A DNA stretch of 64,000 nucleotides, taken from positions 1 to 64,000 of the forward strand of contig NCEH01000008.1 in assembly GCA_002304505.1 (NCBI GenBank). The letters are read 5' to 3'. Below are positions 61,620 through 64,000 of this stretch, one piece after another. This DNA is from Rhizobiales bacterium 32-66-11 (lineage in GTDB: Bacteria > Pseudomonadota > Alphaproteobacteria > Rhizobiales > Xanthobacteraceae). Numbering within the stretch: the first letter of the stretch is position 1; every line of letters starts with the position of its first letter. Position numbers and translations under genes: made by a program. Below the pieces are notes generated by a model. That model saw nothing but the letters and a program-made list of their open reading frames with translations. It was not told where the DNA came from and did not search any database.

Positions 61620-62747
61620 ATGCGCCAATGGATCCTCAACGTACTTTATCTGGGTTTCAAAGAGATCGCGAGCGTCCTGCGTGACGTGGCGATGGTCGGG
61701 CTGATCATCTACGTTTTTACAGTTGCCGTTTATTCTATGGCCACTGGTCTCAAGACCGAAGTGAACAATGCCAGCGTCGCTGTCGTCGACGCCGACCGTT
61801 CGACACTGTCGTCTCGCATCAAGGATGCGCTGCAGCCGCCTTACTTCAGCCCAGCGCGCGACATCGACCGTTCCGAAGTCGACGAGCTGTTGGACAAAGG
61901 GTCATATACGTTTGTCCTGGAGATACCCCCCCGCCTCGAAGCGGACCTCCTCGCAAATCGTGGCCCCTCGATTCAAATCAACGTCGACGCGACGGCCGTG
62001 AGCCAAGCCGCTGTGGGAACGGCCTATATCCAGGAAATCATCGCCCGCGAGGCGGCAAACTTTCTGCATCAGCACGGCACGAGCGAAGTCGTTCCCATCG
62101 AGCCGGTCATCCGCGCCTTGTTCAACCAGAACCTTGAGGCGATCCGCTTCAATGCGAGCATGGACATCATCATGAACGTAACGATGCTCGGGATCATTCT
62201 CGTCGGGGCAGCCGTCATGCGCGAACGAGAACACGGCACCATTGAACATTTGCTGGTGATGCCGGTCCGGCCGAGTGAGATTGCCGCAGCGAAGATCTGG
62301 GCGAACGGTCTGATCATTCTCCTGGCAGCCGGCTTTTCTTTGCACGTTGTCATAGAGTTCGTGCTGCAGATACCGATCATCGGCTCTGTCGAGCTTTTCC
62401 TGGCTGGAACCGCCATCTATCTCTTCGCGGTGACGTCGCTCGGTATTTTGCTCGCGACGATCGCGAACTCGATGCCGCAGTTCGCGCTGCTGGCGATCCC
62501 GGTGTTCGTCGTCATGTTCCTGCTGTCAGGCACGTTCACGCCGTTTGAGAGCATGCCTCCGATCCTGCAGGACATCATGTATGCGGTGCCCTCGACGCAC
62601 TTTGTGAGATTTGCGCAGTCGATCTTGTATCGAGGTGCGGGACTCGATGTCGTCTGGAAGGATTTGATGGTCATGACCGCATTGGGGGCGGTGTTCCTTG
62701 CCGCCGCTCTCTCACGATTCAGGTCGATGCTCGTACGACAGTCGTAA
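61620..62747 (+). CDS. ABC-2 permease (YhhJ type)
   Basis: A 375-residue membrane protein starting 2 bases after the previous stop: N-terminal helix, periplasmic domain 'SVAVVDADRSTLSSRIKDAL', five C-terminal helices with 'REREHGTIEHLLVMPVRPSE'. Partner of the fused ABC gene. Confidence 0.93.
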   Translation: MRQWILNVLYLGFKEIASVLRDVAMVGLIIYVFTVAVYSMATGLKTEVNNASVAVVDADRSTLSSRIKDALQPPYFSPARDIDRSEVDELLDKGSYTFVLEIPPRLEADLLANRGPSIQINVDATAVSQAAVGTAYIQEIIAREAANFLHQHGTSEVVPIEPVIRALFNQNLEAIRFNASMDIIMNVTMLGIILVGAAVMREREHGTIEHLLVMPVRPSEIAAAKIWANGLIILLAAGFSLHVVIEFVLQIPIIGSVELFLAGTAIYLFAVTSLGILLATIANSMPQFALLAIPVFVVMFLLSGTFTPFESMPPILQDIMYAVPSTHFVRFAQSILYRGAGLDVVWKDLMVMTALGAVFLAAALSRFRSMLVRQS

Positions 62748-62926
62748 GGTGCTGTTCGTGAGTGGTCGAGACCTGCCTCTTCCACCGAATAGCCGGCAAC
62801 TGTTCGCGCAATCCGCGGAGCGTGGCGCTCGCGGTCGTCCATTGATACTTCCTCGCCCGCCCATCGCCAGTGCCATGGCGCCGTTTCAGTTACGATAAAC
62901 TCAGAAACATCGTCGAGAGGCGACAT

Positions 62927-63982
62927 TCAGCCAAGGCTTGCATTGATTTCCTCCAATCGTGCCATGCCTGGGCACAGTTCCTTTTGCGACAGCGCATTGA
63001 GGGGCGTATCTGTCGTGTTGAGATCGGCGTGCAATTCATCCTTGTCGCTTGCAACATAGAGCAGGCCCGTCACGATCTCGGACTTGGCCTCGTGTTCGAG
63101 CAGAAAGTCTATTGCGGCGCGGCGATCGTGCACGCTGTATTCGGCGTTCAGCTTTCTCAGCCGGAGCCAGGACCCGTCGTGCTGTTGAACCAATTCGAGC
63201 TTGCCGGGCTCGTAGTCGACCGTGATCGGCGTGCGCCCGACGATCACGTCTATCCGATTGACCGCAATGTTGTGCTCGCGGACATAGTCATAACTCTTGG
63301 TGGAGCCCTCGTGGTTGTTGAAGGCGACGCAGGGCGAGATGACGTCGACAAAGGCCGCGCCTTCGTGCTCGATCGCGCCCTTGATGAGCGAGACGAGCTG
63401 CGCCTTGTCGCCGGAGAACGAGCGGGCGACGTAGCTTGCGCCGAGCTGGAGTGCCAGGGCGGTAAGATCGATGGGCTTGTCGATGTTGACGACACCCTGC
63501 TTGGACGTCGATCCATCATCGGCGGTTGCGGAGAACTGGCCCTTGGTCAGGCCATAGACGCCGTTGTTCTCGACGATATAGACCATGTTGACGCCGCGGC
63601 GCAGCGCATGCGCGAACTGGCCAAGGCCGATCGAGGCGCTGTCTCCATCGCCTGACACGCCGAGATAGATGAGGTCGCGATTGGCAAGGCTGGCCCCGGT
63701 CAGGACCGACGGCATGCGCCCGTGCACGGAGTTGAAGCCGTGGGAATTTCCCAGAAAATAGGTCGGCGTCTTCGAGGAGCAGCCGATGCCCGAGATCTTG
63801 GCCACTCGGTGCGGTGCGATCGATAGCTCGAAGCATGCCTCGACGATCGCAGCAGTGATGGAATCGTGGCCGCATCCCGCGCACAGCGTGGAAATCGCCC
63901 CCTCATAGTCGCGTCGCGTATAGCCGAGCGTGTTTTCCGGCAGTGCGGGGTGATGGAATTTTGGCTTGGCGAGATAACTCAT
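62927..63982 (-). CDS. korB: 2-oxoacid:ferredoxin oxidoreductase, beta subunit
   Basis: A 351-residue TPP-binding subunit: [4Fe-4S] Cys in 'LCAGCGHDSITAA' and 'GIGCSSKTP', TPP motif 'GVSGDGDSASIGLGQFAHAL', 'VENNGVYGLTKGQ'. It oxidises 2-oxoglutarate or another 2-oxoacid to acyl-CoA with ferredoxin, part of anaerobic-type metabolism. ATG overlaps the stop of the upstream gene (ATGA), the expected alpha subunit. Confidence 0.93.
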   Translation of the reverse strand: MSYLAKPKFHHPALPENTLGYTRRDYEGAISTLCAGCGHDSITAAIVEACFELSIAPHRVAKISGIGCSSKTPTYFLGNSHGFNSVHGRMPSVLTGASLANRDLIYLGVSGDGDSASIGLGQFAHALRRGVNMVYIVENNGVYGLTKGQFSATADDGSTSKQGVVNIDKPIDLTALALQLGASYVARSFSGDKAQLVSLIKGAIEHEGAAFVDVISPCVAFNNHEGSTKSYDYVREHNIAVNRIDVIVGRTPITVDYEPGKLELVQQHDGSWLRLRKLNAEYSVHDRRAAIDFLLEHEAKSEIVTGLLYVASDKDELHADLNTTDTPLNALSQKELCPGMARLEEINASLG

Positions 63983-64000
63983 GCGACTGCCCTTTCGCTC
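63979..64000 (-). CDS. korA: End of the presumed alpha-subunit gene (partial)
   Basis: The minus strand gives codons for ...SERAVA and TGA at 63979-63981, overlapping korB by ATGA. Only the last codons are in the window, so the identity is inferred from gene pairing. Confidence 0.4.

Noticed and set aside
1..64000. tRNA, rRNA or CRISPR arrays
   Set aside because: No cloverleaf-like GGTTCGAATCC patterns, rRNA cores or regularly spaced repeats were seen on reading; short ones could be missed without a tool.

Overview
The window reads as GC-rich alphaproteobacterial DNA, most likely from the order Hyphomicrobiales (Bradyrhizobium, Rhodopseudomonas, Xanthobacter or methylotroph relatives). This rests on gene content, GTG/TTG starts, ATGA overlaps and FNR-type boxes; no rRNA or tRNA gene was found to confirm it.

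Region A (1-21720) looks like part of an integrative conjugative element or conjugative plasmid. It starts with a cut-off ArdC antirestriction gene (-), an MqsR/MqsA toxin-antitoxin pair whose toxin seems to have lost its WQDVY segment, small genes, a WGR protein and a LuxI-type acyl-homoserine-lactone synthase whose Shine-Dalgarno lies in a 9-bp hairpin. Two divergent operons follow. The leftward one (8522 to 3767) encodes a TrbM-like protein, two SNase-fold proteins without clear catalytic residues, an SSB, a lipoprotein, a paralogous pair of secreted GAWxPM proteins and a lysozyme-like secreted protein. The rightward one (8626 to 21619) is a virB1-virB11/virD4 type IV secretion operon in near-canonical order, with two VirB5-like proteins and a 58-residue TTG-start membrane protein. 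No relaxase or intact integrase is visible.

Region B (21700-25830) holds metal and redox-stress genes: an LTXXQ/Spy-like protein, an isoprenylcysteine-methyltransferase-like membrane protein, a DUF2933 protein, a NifX-like protein, a Cys-rich exported protein, a Crp/Fnr regulator with an N-terminal Cys cluster, and a decayed cupredoxin.

Region C (26036-36613) is a polyhydroxyalkanoate-type carbon-storage block: DUF3141 (PhaC-like), phasin, and an operon of ECF sigma factor, PhaB-like reductase and thiolase. After a YHS protein comes a MaoC-phosphotransacetylase fusion gene cut in two by a complete IS66 element with a perfect 8-bp target duplication.

Region D (36774-57507) is a patchwork: TPM/LemA genes, a two-component system, cytochrome b561, an integrase remnant, a DedA-PAP2-LssY protein, a VIT transporter, an MFS gene fused to a truncated IS3 element, a P-type ATPase fragment, PlsC and cyclopropane synthase, a secondary alcohol dehydrogenase, PPK2, an MFS exporter and a copper-type P1B ATPase with CPD in place of CPC. 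FNR-type boxes (TTGAT-N4-RTYAA) sit before several of these genes, so regions B-D look like a low-oxygen or dormancy island tied to carbon storage, polyphosphate, fermentation, membrane change and metal efflux.

Region E (57843-64000) is an HlyD-ABC-ABC drug-export operon followed by the beta subunit of a 2-oxoacid:ferredoxin oxidoreductase (-), whose alpha-subunit gene runs off the window.
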